From assembly GCF_031085175.1 (NCBI RefSeq), contig NZ_JAVHUY010000019.1:1-64000 (forward strand): DNA of 64,000 bases, read 5' to 3'. Position 1 is the first letter of the stretch. Every line of letters starts with the position of its first letter. The translations under genes and the position numbers were made by a program. The DNA is from Phytohabitans maris (GTDB lineage: Bacteria; Actinomycetota; Actinomycetes; Mycobacteriales; Micromonosporaceae). The notes under the pieces were generated by a model. That model did no database searches and was not told the origin of the DNA. It saw nothing but the letters and a program-made list of their open reading frames with translations. This document shows positions 35,264 to 44,086 of this stretch, one piece after another.

Positions 35264-36796
35264 TCAGACGGGCGTCACGCCGTGGCGGCGCTTGGAGAAG
35301 TGCCGCTCCTTGCCCCGCGCGGCCGCGAACCGGCGAACCAGCTCGCCGCGCAGCTCGTGCGGCTCGACCACCGCGTCGACCACGAGCTCGCTGGCCAGGC
35401 GGGCGACATCGATGTCGCGCTCGTACTCGGTGCGCTTTCCGGCCACGAACGCGGCCCGCTCCTCGGGGTCGGCGATGGCCGCGATCCGGTTGGCGTAGAC
35501 GGCGTTGACCGCAGCCTCCGCGCCCATGACCGCGATCTTCGCGGTGGGCAGCGCGATCGTCGCGTCCGGCTCGAAGCCCGGGCCGGCCATCGCGTACAGC
35601 CCGGCGCCGTACGCCTTGCGCACCACCACGCAGATCTTGGGTACGGTCGCCTCGGCCACCGCCGTGATCATCTTCGCGCCGTGGCGGATGATGCCCTCCT
35701 TCTCCACGGCCGTGCCGACCATGAAGCCGGGCACGTCGGAGAGGAAGAGCAACGGCACGTTGAACGCGTCGCAGAGCTGGATGAACCGGGTCGCCTTGTC
35801 GGCCGAGTCGACGAAGAGCACCCCGCCCTTGAACATCGAGTTGTTGGCCACGACGCCGACCACCTCGCCGGCCAGCCGGCCGAACCCGACCGTCACCTCG
35901 CGCGCCCACAGCGCCTGGATCTCGAAGAAGCTGCCCTCGTCGAGCAGGCCACGCACGTACCGGCGCATGTCGAAGGCCTGCCGCTCGCTCTCCGGTACCA
36001 GCCCGGCGAGGTCTACATTGGACGGCGCGGCGGTCGCCGGGGCGGCGGGCGGCGGCTGGGTCCAGTTGTCCGGCAGGTACGACAGGTAACGCTTGACGGT
36101 GTCGAGCGCCTCGACCTCGGTCTTGCACAGGAAGTGGCCGACGCCGGACTCCCGGGTGTGCACGGCCGCGCCGCCCATCTCCTCCAGCGTGGTCTTTTCC
36201 CCGGTGACCATCTCGACCATGCGGTCGGAGCCCAGGTACATGCTGGCGTTGCCCTCGACCATCGCGACGACGTCGCAGAACGCCGGGATGTACGCACCGC
36301 CGGCGGCGGACGGGCCAAAAAGGGCGCAGGCCTGCGGGATCGAGCCGGAGGCGCGCACCTGGTTCCAGAAGATCTTGCCGGCGCCGCGCCGCCCAGGGAA
36401 GAGGTCGACCTGGTCGGTGATCCGGGCGCCGGCCGAGTCGACCAGGTAGATCATCGGTACGCCGGTCGTGTATGCCCGCTCGATGATCCGGATGATCTTT
36501 TCGACCGTACGCGCGCCCCAGGAACCGGCCTTGACCGTGGAGTCGTTGGCCATCAGGCAGACCGGTCGTCCGTCCACAGTGGCCTGTCCGGTGACGACTC
36601 CGTCGGCGGGGAGGCCGTCGGCGAGCGCGTTCGCGTACAGCCCGTCCTCGACGAACGAGCCCTCGTCGACCAGCAACGCGACCCGTTCGCGGGCGAAAAG
36701 CTTGCCCTTCGCCGCATTGGCCGCGTGGTACTTTTCGGCACCGCCCGCGAGGGCCCGCTTGCGCAGCCGTTCGAGCGCCTCATCGTCGAGCGTCAC
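35264..36796 (-). CDS. Acyl-CoA carboxylase carboxyltransferase (beta) subunit
   Basis: A 510-residue carboxyltransferase with paired crotonase-like halves. Motifs include LVDSAGARITDQVDLFPGR, oxyanion-forming GPSAAGGAYIPAFCD and, in the second half, FLSDVPGFMVGTAVE and RKAYGAGLYAMAGPGF. It moves carboxyl from biotin to an acyl-CoA; similarity of layout to the methylcrotonyl-CoA carboxylase beta group fits the neighbouring acyl-CoA dehydrogenase. The GTG at 36796 has an AAGGGG site; the frame extends to 36865 without support. The biotin carboxylase lies 3 kb upstream beyond two secreted-protein genes. Confidence 0.93.
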   Translation of the reverse strand: MTLDDEALERLRKRALAGGAEKYHAANAAKGKLFARERVALLVDEGSFVEDGLYANALADGLPADGVVTGQATVDGRPVCLMANDSTVKAGSWGARTVEKIIRIIERAYTTGVPMIYLVDSAGARITDQVDLFPGRRGAGKIFWNQVRASGSIPQACALFGPSAAGGAYIPAFCDVVAMVEGNASMYLGSDRMVEMVTGEKTTLEEMGGAAVHTRESGVGHFLCKTEVEALDTVKRYLSYLPDNWTQPPPAAPATAAPSNVDLAGLVPESERQAFDMRRYVRGLLDEGSFFEIQALWAREVTVGFGRLAGEVVGVVANNSMFKGGVLFVDSADKATRFIQLCDAFNVPLLFLSDVPGFMVGTAVEKEGIIRHGAKMITAVAEATVPKICVVVRKAYGAGLYAMAGPGFEPDATIALPTAKIAVMGAEAAVNAVYANRIAAIADPEERAAFVAGKRTEYERDIDVARLASELVVDAVVEPHELRGELVRRFAAARGKERHFSKRRHGVTPV

Positions 36797-36867
36797 ACCA
36801 AGCCCCTTCCCTGAACGATCGTTAGGGTACCATCTCGCGTTTGCGGGGAAGGTCAGCGTACGCACGA

Positions 36868-36904
36868 AGGCAGGGCCCCCGCTGGTTGCGGAGGCCCTGC
36901 CTTT
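36868..36904 (-). terminator. Strong intrinsic terminator after the chaplin-like gene
   Basis: AAGGCAGGGCC (36868-36878) pairs perfectly with GGCCCTGCCTT (36894-36904). It separates the chaplin-like gene from the carboxyltransferase gene downstream. Confidence 0.85.
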
Positions 36905-36935
36905 TCGATGGTTCAGTGGATCAGGCGATCTCTGC

Positions 36936-38198
36936 TCAGGCCGGGACCTGGCTCAGCAGCCCCATCGGGTCCACGCCCGCGACGTTGACCTTGCTGGTCT
37001 TGACGCCGCTGCCGAGGTCACCCGCGACCGGCAGGGAGGAGGCGCCACCGGCGGTGGGCAGGCCGCTGGTCAGCGTCCCGGTCAGGCCACCGACCAGAGG
37101 CAGGGCCTCCTTCTTGACCGACTTCGACTTGGCCGACTTCTTGTAGTAGCCGTCGTCCCCGCCGTCGCCGGGCTTGCCGTCGACGTCCTGGGCGGCGCCG
37201 TTGACGCAGGCACCGCTGACGCCCACACCGACGCCGAGCACGCCCACGCCGTTGCCGCAGGCGTTGATCGGCACCTGCACCGGCACGTAGACCTGGTTGC
37301 CGTTCAGGATCCCGTCGTTGTCACCCGACACCTGCGCGGTGTCCTCGGTACGCTTCGACTCCTTGTCGACGTCCTGCGCCGCACCGTTGAAGCAGGCACC
37401 GCTCAGGCCCGCGCCGACGCCGAGCACGCCCACGCCGTTGCCGCAGATGTTGATCGGCACCTGCACCGGCACGTAGATCTGGTTGCCGTTGAGGATGCCG
37501 TCGTTGTCGCTCGAGACCTGGGCAGTGTCCTCGGTGCGCTTCGACTCCTTGTCGACGTCGTGCGCCGCACCGTTGACGCAGGCGCCGCTGACGCCGACGC
37601 CGAGGCCCAGGACACCCACGCCGTTGCCGCAGATGTTGATCGGCACCTGCACCGGCACGTAGACCTGGTTGCCGTTCAGGATCCCGTCGTTGTCACCCGA
37701 CACCTGCGCGGTGTCCTCGGTACGCTTCGACTCCTTGTCGACGTCCTGCGCCGCACCGTTGGCGGCGATGCCGCTGATGCCGGCCCCGACACCGAGCACG
37801 CCCACGCCGTTACCGGCCACGTTCACCGGGATCTGGATCGGGACGTAGGCCTGGTTGCCGTTCGCGATGCCGTCGTTGCCCCAGCTGAACTGGGTGGTGT
37901 CCTCGGTGCGCGAGGCCTCCTTGTGCTTGCGGGAGGACTTGCTCCAGTGGTCCACGTCCTGGGCGGCGCCGTTGGAAGCGAGGCCGCTGATGCCGGCCCC
38001 GACACCGAGCACGCCCACGCCGTTACCGGCCACGTTCACCGGGATCTGGATCGGCGCGTAGGCCTGGTTGCCGTTGAGGATGCCGTCGTTGTCGAGCGAC
38101 ACCTGCGCGGTGTCGGCGTGGACGGCGGACGGCGCGAAGAGGAGCGCACCCGCGGCCAGCACACCAACGCTGAGCGTCTTACGAACCCAAGTCTTCAT
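36936..38198 (-). CDS. Secreted protein with five tandem chaplin-like repeats
   Basis: A 420-residue protein. Signal peptide 1-28 (cut after AVHA), then five units at 29-99, 100-161, 162-223, 224-285 and 286-347. Each reads like NDGILNGNQVYVPVQVPIN, then a CGNGVGVLGVGVGVSGAC core, then NGAAQDVD and a charged linker KESKRTE. The core resembles chaplins of streptomycetes (hydrophobic, GN-rich, two cysteines with 16 residues between: 190/207, 252/269, 314/331). Units 1 and 2 have alanine in place of the cysteines. The tail (about 348-420) is basic then glycine/leucine rich, without a sorting motif. It probably assembles into an amphipathic surface layer; that is inference. Confidence 0.82.
   Translation of the reverse strand: MKTWVRKTLSVGVLAAGALLFAPSAVHADTAQVSLDNDGILNGNQAYAPIQIPVNVAGNGVGVLGVGAGISGLASNGAAQDVDHWSKSSRKHKEASRTEDTTQFSWGNDGIANGNQAYVPIQIPVNVAGNGVGVLGVGAGISGIAANGAAQDVDKESKRTEDTAQVSGDNDGILNGNQVYVPVQVPINICGNGVGVLGLGVGVSGACVNGAAHDVDKESKRTEDTAQVSSDNDGILNGNQIYVPVQVPINICGNGVGVLGVGAGLSGACFNGAAQDVDKESKRTEDTAQVSGDNDGILNGNQVYVPVQVPINACGNGVGVLGVGVGVSGACVNGAAQDVDGKPGDGGDDGYYKKSAKSKSVKKEALPLVGGLTGTLTSGLPTAGGASSLPVAGDLGSGVKTSKVNVAGVDPMGLLSQVPA
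37200..38110 (-). repeat. Five tandem 186-bp coding repeats (first is 213 bp)
   Basis: The DNA encoding the chaplin-like units. The 127-bp stretches 37263-37389 and 37635-37761, offset by exactly two units (372 bp), are identical in every base, and units 1 and 2 share about 75 identical bases around 37783-37855 and 37987-38059. This indicates recent duplication or gene conversion. Confidence 0.9.
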
Positions 38199-38528
38199 GA
38201 TGAAGAATTGCCCTTCGATAATTGTCAGAAAATAGCGCTGCTATTCGGTTGTGATTTGTTTCGCTGCTTGTTGCGAGCGACCGTACGAACACGCTCGCTT
38301 TCCGAATTCGGGCGCGATGGAGCCACGGCTGTTCGGACCTTGATCCCACCTGTCGACTTGCGCCCAATTTCGGTGATCCGTCTACGGGAGATCCGCCGCC
38401 AGTCAGAGCGGTTCTGGGATTCTTCCCGTGCGTCGCCGCCTATCCGCGCCGCCGGTGAAGATGTACCGGTGGGCCGGATGGGGCTGGGTGTGCTTCCTTG
38501 CCCGGTCGTGGACGACCGGCGCGGGCAC
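38199..38528 (-). promoter_or_regulatory. Upstream region of the chaplin-like gene
   Basis: 330 bases without a gene. The part next to the start (38205-38290) is AT-rich for this genome, includes GAAGGG upstream of the ATG and probably the promoter (TATTTT on the minus strand near 38232). Nothing further is recognised toward 38528. Confidence 0.4.
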
Positions 38529-39653
38529 TCAGTCAGGTGAGACGGTCGGGGTCTCGGCCTCAAGCCGCAGGACCGCGACGTCGGTCGTGACCGGCAGTCG
38601 GTGGAACGCCACCGTGCTCTCCACGACCGAGGAGGTAACGACGGCGAACCCGCCACCCTCCAGGTGGGAGCCCGGCCCTCCGGCCGGGATCCCGGCACCC
38701 GCCCCGAGGAACGCCCGAAGGGGCGCGGGGTAGTGCCGGTCGGGCAGGTTTCCGGTGCCCGACCGCTCGTCCGGTGATCCGGCCGAGCGCAGCTCCGTGC
38801 CGGCATAGCGCCGGTCGCCGGAGAGGGAAACGGTGCTGACCCCGGTGAGGCCCACCGTCCGTGCGCCGAGCGCGGCAGCCGTGCCGGACCGGACCGGCTT
38901 CGCCTCGGCTCCGGAGGCCGGTGTGGTCCCCGGGATCAGGTCATGACCCCGCTGCCCCGCCAGGTCGCCACCGAGGGCCGCGCGCGTGACCGAGCCCAGC
39001 GCCGTGGTGACCGGCTGCGCCGCGGTGAGCAGCACGCCGGTGACCGGACGCAGGACCCCGTCCAGCGGGGCGACCACCGGGTCGACCGCTCGGGTCAGCG
39101 GAGTGAGCAGGCCCGTCGGCCCAGCCAGCACACCGGAAAGGCCCAGTGGCGTGGTCAGGCCGCGGACGGTACCGAGGAGGACTCCATCGCTGGAACCCGC
39201 TCGGTCCCGCACGGCGCGCGACTGCGCGGCGGGCGCCTGGGCACCCACCGGCTCGTCAGCCGCCACGCGGGTGGCGCCGACCCGGTCACCGACCGGCCGG
39301 GCGGCCGGCTGCGAGGTAACCGGGATCGAGGACGCGGCCGTGGCGCTGGGCAGCACGACCGTGCTCGCCCGCCCCACGGATAGGAGGTCGGTCGCGGCAA
39401 GCGTGGCATCCAGCGTGTCCGCCAGCGGCGAAAGCACTGTGGACTCACCGGAGCCGTCGACCAGCGAAACCACCGACAGGTCGGTGGGCGCGTCCTCGGT
39501 GGGCAGGGCGGCCTCCGCGGCGTGTGCCGAGGCGGCGGACAGGAGCCAGGCCGCTCCCGCCAGACCACCGACGGCCAGCACCCGCAGGCCGATGCGGACA
39601 TGCGCCGGTCGCGTCGCCGCGCGCGGTGAGCGCTCGACTCCCGACCCGGTCAT
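38529..39653 (-). CDS. Secreted hypothetical protein beside the chaplin-like gene
   Basis: A 374-residue protein with a signal peptide (about 1-46, ending SAHAAEA). The mature part is alanine/threonine/leucine rich with a run of repeated hydrophobic-proline units (about 160-225: LTTPLGLSGVLAGPTGLL, PLTRAVDPVVAPLDGVLRPV) and a C-terminal segment around RHYPAPLRAFLGAGAGIPAG. No enzymatic motif or anchor. It lies directly upstream of, and in the same direction as, the chaplin-like gene; a role in the same surface structure is a guess. Confidence 0.7.
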   Translation of the reverse strand: MTGSGVERSPRAATRPAHVRIGLRVLAVGGLAGAAWLLSAASAHAAEAALPTEDAPTDLSVVSLVDGSGESTVLSPLADTLDATLAATDLLSVGRASTVVLPSATAASSIPVTSQPAARPVGDRVGATRVAADEPVGAQAPAAQSRAVRDRAGSSDGVLLGTVRGLTTPLGLSGVLAGPTGLLTPLTRAVDPVVAPLDGVLRPVTGVLLTAAQPVTTALGSVTRAALGGDLAGQRGHDLIPGTTPASGAEAKPVRSGTAAALGARTVGLTGVSTVSLSGDRRYAGTELRSAGSPDERSGTGNLPDRHYPAPLRAFLGAGAGIPAGGPGSHLEGGGFAVVTSSVVESTVAFHRLPVTTDVAVLRLEAETPTVSPD

Positions 39654-39869
39654 GTCCCGCCTTTCCCCTGCGTTACTCGTTCGTGGCGGCGATCCGATCT
39701 ATTCGGACCGGTTTGACCACCGCTCGTATTTGGTAACGATACGGCCGCGTCTGGGTCACGCGACGCATTTGGGCAAATCCGTCCAAGATTCGGTCGACCC
39801 AACCGATCTCTCCGGCGCGGCGACCGCACGTTTCCGGGCCCCGGGACGCCCGAACAGACCCGGCGGGTC

Positions 39870-41207
39870 CTAGCGCATGCGGGCGACGATACCGGTGTCG
39901 TAGTCGCCGGAAACGAACTCGTCGTTGCCCAGGATCTCGGCGAAGAACGGCAGGTTGCACTTCGGGCCGGTGATCTCGAACCCGGCGACCGCCGCGCGGG
40001 CCCGCTCGATGGCGGTCGCCCGGTCGCCGGCGTACACGATCAGCTTTGCCATCAGGGAGTCGTAGAACGGCGTGACCGTGGTGCCCACCGCGTATCCGGC
40101 GTCGACCCGCACGCCATCGCCGCTCGGCTCGCTCCACGCGGTGATCGCGCCGGGGCCGGGCAGGAAGCGCTTGGGATCTTCGGCGTTGATCCGGAGCTCG
40201 ATCGCGTGCCCGCGCGGCGCCAGCGCGTCCGGGTCGAACGTCGGCGGCAGCCCGGCCGCCACCCGCAGCTGCTCCTCGACCAGGTCGAGCCCGTAGACGA
40301 GCTCGGTGACCGGGTGCTCGACCTGGAGCCGGGTATTCATCTCCAGGAAGAAGAAGTCGCCGCTGCCCGGGTCGAAGAGGCACTCGACCGTGCCCGCGTT
40401 GCGGTAGCCGACCGCCTCGCCGGCGCGCACGGCCGCGGCGAGCAACCGCTCGCGCAGCTCGGGCGAGACCGCCGGGGAGGGCGACTCCTCGAGGAGCTTT
40501 TGGTTGCGGCGCTGCACCGAGCACTCCCGCTCGCCGAGCGCCACCACGCGGCCGTCGGCCAGCCCGAGGATCTGCACCTCGATGTGGCGCACGCGGGGGA
40601 AATACCGCTCGATCAGCACCGAGCCGTCGCCGAACATCCGCTCGGCGAAGCCGCGCACCTTGTCGTACTCGCCGCGCAGCGCCGCCTCGTCGGCCGCGAC
40701 GCCCATGCCCATGCCGCCGCCACCCGCGGCGGCCTTGACCATCACCGGGTATCCGATCCCGGTGGCCGCCTCGACGGCGGCCTCCACCGTGGCGGCCGGG
40801 TCGGTGGTGCCGGGCGCGACCGGCACGCCGGCGGCGGACATCAGGTTGCGGGCATTTATCTTGTCGCCCATCGCGGTGATCGCGCCGGCGCCGGGCCCGA
40901 CCCAGATCAGGCCGTTGTCCTCGACGGTACGGGCGAAGTCCGCGTTTTCCGCCAGGAAGCCGTAGCCGGGATGCACCGCCTGGGCACCGGTCGCCTTGGC
41001 GGCGGCCAGGATGGCCTCGGTGTTGCGGTAGCTGAGCGCGGGGTTGGCCGGGCCGATCGCGACCGCCTCGTCGGCCTCGGCCGCGAACGGCAGGCCGGCG
41101 TCGGCCTCGGAGTGCACCGCGATCGCGCGCACGCCGAGCCGCCGCGCGGTGCGGATGACCCGGCGGGCGATCTCGCCCCGGTTGGCGACGAGCAGCGACT
41201 CGATCAT
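39870..41207 (-). CDS. Biotin carboxylase subunit of acyl-CoA carboxylase
   Basis: A 445-residue biotin carboxylase: ESLLVANRGEIARRVIRTAR start, HPGYGFLAENADFA, ATP-grasp glycine loop KAAAGGGGMGMGV, EMNTRLQVEHPVTEL and RINAEDPKRFLPGPG. It carboxylates biotin using ATP and bicarbonate. The chain stops at the usual end of the carboxylase domain, so it has no biotinyl (AMKM-type) domain; a separate carrier protein must exist and is not seen in this window. It is translationally coupled to the TetR gene upstream (TGATG). Confidence 0.95.
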   Translation of the reverse strand: MIESLLVANRGEIARRVIRTARRLGVRAIAVHSEADAGLPFAAEADEAVAIGPANPALSYRNTEAILAAAKATGAQAVHPGYGFLAENADFARTVEDNGLIWVGPGAGAITAMGDKINARNLMSAAGVPVAPGTTDPAATVEAAVEAATGIGYPVMVKAAAGGGGMGMGVAADEAALRGEYDKVRGFAERMFGDGSVLIERYFPRVRHIEVQILGLADGRVVALGERECSVQRRNQKLLEESPSPAVSPELRERLLAAAVRAGEAVGYRNAGTVECLFDPGSGDFFFLEMNTRLQVEHPVTELVYGLDLVEEQLRVAAGLPPTFDPDALAPRGHAIELRINAEDPKRFLPGPGAITAWSEPSGDGVRVDAGYAVGTTVTPFYDSLMAKLIVYAGDRATAIERARAAVAGFEITGPKCNLPFFAEILGNDEFVSGDYDTGIVARMR

Positions 41208-41803
41208 CAGGGGCCGACCAGCGCCGCCAAGGTGGCCTGGCGCAGCAGCGCGGCACGGCGGTCACGCTCGACCTCGCCGCCGAGGAAGGGCGTGGAGTTC
41301 ATCAGGCCGAAGGCGGCGTGCGCGAGCACGCGGGCCTCGCCGGCGGCGAGCTCGGGGCGGAGGTTGGTGAGGACGTTGACCCACTCCTCGACGTACAGCC
41401 GCTGGAGCCGGCGGATCTGCCGCCGCGGCTCCTCGGGCAGCCGGTCGAGCTCGTGCAGGTGCAGGGCGATCACGGCCGGGTTGGCGAGCGCGAACTCGAC
41501 GTGGAAGTCGATCAGCGACCCCAGCGCGGTGCGGGCGTCGTCGGGGTGCTCGGCCACGCGGGCCCGGCCACCCTCCAGGAGGCCCTCGCTGACCGGGATC
41601 AAGGCCGCGACGAGCATCGCTTCCTTACCGGCGAAGTGATGGTAGAGCGCGGGCCCGGTCACCCCGGCCGCGGAACCGATGTCGTCCATCGACACGCCGT
41701 GGTAACCGCGGGCCGCGAAAAGGCCCACAGCGATCTCGATTATCTCGTCGCGCCGGGTGCGCCTGCGGGCCGGCGCCGACGACGTCTGCTGCTCCACCGT
41801 CAC
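41207..41803 (-). CDS. TetR-family regulator of the acyl-CoA carboxylase module
   Basis: A 198-residue TetR protein: helix-turn-helix at about 18-62 (DEIIEIAVGLFAARGYHGVS, MDDIGSAAGVTGPALYHHFAGK) and a helical ligand domain with an SLIDFHVEFALANPAVIALH segment. Its stop overlaps the biotin carboxylase start, so the two are one operon; homologs at such loci control fatty or branched acyl-CoA catabolism. The GTG at 41803 was chosen as the start; the frame runs open far upstream but only antisense to other genes. Confidence 0.92.
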   Translation of the reverse strand: MTVEQQTSSAPARRRTRRDEIIEIAVGLFAARGYHGVSMDDIGSAAGVTGPALYHHFAGKEAMLVAALIPVSEGLLEGGRARVAEHPDDARTALGSLIDFHVEFALANPAVIALHLHELDRLPEEPRRQIRRLQRLYVEEWVNVLTNLRPELAAGEARVLAHAAFGLMNSTPFLGGEVERDRRAALLRQATLAALVGP

Positions 41804-41980
41804 TGGGCCAGCGTAACCAACTGTCAACACACGCATATCATGCGATCGGCGCCCTCTCTCCGCCAGCGACGGGACAGCAGACCCGCCCGCACGGCACCGA
41901 TCGCGTTCACCAGCACGTCGTCCACAGAGGACACCCGGTCGGGGCTGGAACCGCCGGATCCCGCCACGCCTCTTCCCGGC

Positions 41981-43222
41981 ATGACGAACAGGCGCACACT
42001 CCTCCAGCTCGCCGGGCTCACCGGCGCCGGCGCGGTCCTCGGCGCCTGCGACTCCGGTACCGCCGCCAAGCCCGAACCGCCCCGCGGTGACCTGCTCATC
42101 GTGGAGACGGAGGCCGGGCTCTCGGTCGTGGACTCCGGTACCGGCAGGGCCACCCTCCCCGCGGCTCCGTCGATCGTCACCGGTGACAGCGGCCGGCTGG
42201 TCCGTACCGAGTGGACCGGCAAGGGCACCAAGCTCGCCACGTACCGGCTGCCCGGCGGTGAGGTGGTCGCGGGCGGCCTGGTCCGCGACAAGCTGGAGGC
42301 GCGCGTGGTCTCCGCCGACGGGCGCCTGGTCGCGCTCGCCTCGCCGGCCGGCCCGCGCAGCCGTACCACCATCGCGGTCGCCGACGGCAGCGGCGAGCGG
42401 ACCCGCGTCGACCTGCCCGGCAACCTCGACCCGGAGGCGTTCGACGTCACCGGGCAGTACCTCTTCGTCCTCGACTACCTGCCGCCCACCGCGCCGGACC
42501 GGTATCGCGTGCGCGCCCTCAACCTGCGCTCCGGTGCGCTGGAGCCGCTGCACACCCGGGCCAAGGCGGTGCTGCCGCCGGGCGCCGAGGAGGAGATGCG
42601 CGGCCAGGGGCGGCAGGCGGTGTACGACCCGGGGCGGCAGCAGCTCTTCACCCTGTACACCCACCAGCCCGACCACCTGCACAGCCGCGACCTGCTGGCC
42701 GGTGCCCGCGACGGCGCCCCGCACGTGCACGCCTTCGTCCACACGCTCCACCTCGGCCAGCGGTGGGCGTACTGCATCGACCTGCCCGAGCCGTTCGGCA
42801 TGCGGGCCGCCGAGCGGCACGCGATCGCGCTGAGCGGCGACGGCCGGCGGCTCTGCGTGGTGGACGCGGTCACCGGCACGGTCGCGGTGATCGACCCGGA
42901 CGCCCTGAACGTGCTGAGCACGATGCCGCTGGCCGCCCCGACCGGCGAGGGCCCGGCGACCGCCGCGTTCACCGCCGACGGCCGGCGCCTCGTCGTGGGC
43001 GGCGGCGACAAGGTGGTGGTGATGCCGATGGGCACCTCGGACCAGCCCACCCGGTGGTCGACCGGCTCGCGGGTGCGCGGGCTGGCGCTGCTGAACGGCA
43101 CCGAGAAGGTGTACGTCGGCCAGGACGGCGCGGTCACCGCCCACGACCTGACCACCGGGCGGCAACTCGCCCGCACCGGCGTGCCCGGCCTGGTCTCGGT
43201 GCGCCAGGTCGTCGCCCGCTGA
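41981..43222 (+). CDS. Tat-type lipoprotein with YVTN-like beta-propeller
   Basis: A 413-residue protein. The N terminus MTNRRTLLQLAGLTG followed by GAVLGAC has a twin-arginine motif and a lipobox with cysteine 23, so it is exported and lipid-anchored. The rest consists of repeated four-stranded blades with motifs such as LSVVDSGTGRATL, LCVVDAVTGTVAVIDPDALN and VYVGQDGAVTAHDLTTG, as in YVTN/quinoprotein-like propellers. No catalytic residues are identifiable; it may bind a ligand or another envelope protein. Confidence 0.85.
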   Translation: MTNRRTLLQLAGLTGAGAVLGACDSGTAAKPEPPRGDLLIVETEAGLSVVDSGTGRATLPAAPSIVTGDSGRLVRTEWTGKGTKLATYRLPGGEVVAGGLVRDKLEARVVSADGRLVALASPAGPRSRTTIAVADGSGERTRVDLPGNLDPEAFDVTGQYLFVLDYLPPTAPDRYRVRALNLRSGALEPLHTRAKAVLPPGAEEEMRGQGRQAVYDPGRQQLFTLYTHQPDHLHSRDLLAGARDGAPHVHAFVHTLHLGQRWAYCIDLPEPFGMRAAERHAIALSGDGRRLCVVDAVTGTVAVIDPDALNVLSTMPLAAPTGEGPATAAFTADGRRLVVGGGDKVVVMPMGTSDQPTRWSTGSRVRGLALLNGTEKVYVGQDGAVTAHDLTTGRQLARTGVPGLVSVRQVVAR

Positions 43223-43233
43223 CCGCCGGCGAC

Positions 43234-44010
43234 CTAGGCCGGCTCGATCGGCGCCAGCGTCGGGCGTTTGGCACTGACGAGGTCGCCCGAGGAGCGGCCG
43301 GTGAGGCGGCGTTTGACCCAGGGCGCCAGGTAGCGGCCGGCCCAGCGCAGGTCCGCGGCGCGGGCGGCCAGCCACGGGCTCGGCTCCGGGCGCGGCGGCA
43401 CCAGCATCCACTCCTCGTCGCAGCCCACGCCGAGCGCGGTCAGCACGTGCGCGGCGACCCGCCGGTGCCCGAGGGCGGACAGGTGCAGGCGGTCGACGCT
43501 CCACAAGAGAGGGTTGCGAAACTCCTCGTCGGCGTTGAGGTCGATCAGCGTGGCACCGCGGCGCTCGGCGGTGTCGGCCACCGCCTGGTTGAGCATCGCC
43601 ACGCGCGGCGCGACGATCCGCTGCCCGGGGAGCTTGGCCAGCCCCGAGCCGGCGAACCGGAAGAGGATCACGTCCGCGCCGCTCTCCCGCAGGTCGGCGA
43701 CCACCTGGTCGAAGCGCTCGATCAGCGCCACCGGGTCGAAGTTGCGGCGCAGCACGTCGTTGCCGCCCGCCGCGAAGCTGATCAGCTCGGGGCGCATCGC
43801 CAGCGCCTCCGGCACCTGCTCGGCCACCACGCCGGGGAAGAGCCGCCCCCGGATCGCCAGGTTCGCGTACCGGAAGTCCGGCCCGACCTCGGCCGCCAAC
43901 CGGGTCGCCACGAGATCCGCCCACCCGCGGTAGACACCACCCTGGGGGTACGGATCGTCCATTCCCTCGGTGAAGCTGTCCCCGACCGCCACGAAGCTGC
44001 GCCAACTCAC
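43234..44010 (-). CDS. SGNH/GDSL-family hydrolase
   Basis: A 258-residue esterase-type protein. Block [16 protein letters not shown] holds the serine nucleophile, block [15 protein letters not shown] the oxyanion residues and block [17 protein letters not shown] the Asp-His pair. There is no signal peptide. Family members deacylate or de-esterify lipids and sugars; the substrate is unknown. The GTG start at 44010 is divergent from proS. Confidence 0.92.
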   Translation of the reverse strand: MSWRSFVAVGDSFTEGMDDPYPQGGVYRGWADLVATRLAAEVGPDFRYANLAIRGRLFPGVVAEQVPEALAMRPELISFAAGGNDVLRRNFDPVALIERFDQVVADLRESGADVILFRFAGSGLAKLPGQRIVAPRVAMLNQAVADTAERRGATLIDLNADEEFRNPLLWSVDRLHLSALGHRRVAAHVLTALGVGCDEEWMLVPPRPEPSPWLAARAADLRWAGRYLAPWVKRRLTGRSSGDLVSAKRPTLAPIEPA

Positions 44011-44074
44011 GATCGCAAGTCTCGCACCACACCGCGCCGGCGTATTCCGCGTGCCTCGGCACAGTGATCGCGCC

Positions 44075-44080
44075 TACGCT
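44075..44080 (+). promoter_or_regulatory. -10 element of a leaderless promoter for proS
   Basis: TACGCT ends six bases before the ATG at 44087. Confidence 0.55.
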
Positions 44081-44086
44081 GCGCAC

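Noticed and set aside
37200-38110. CRISPR-like array at the 186-bp periodic repeats
   Set aside because: The repeats are long, in frame and coding for similar protein units, without spacers or cas genes.
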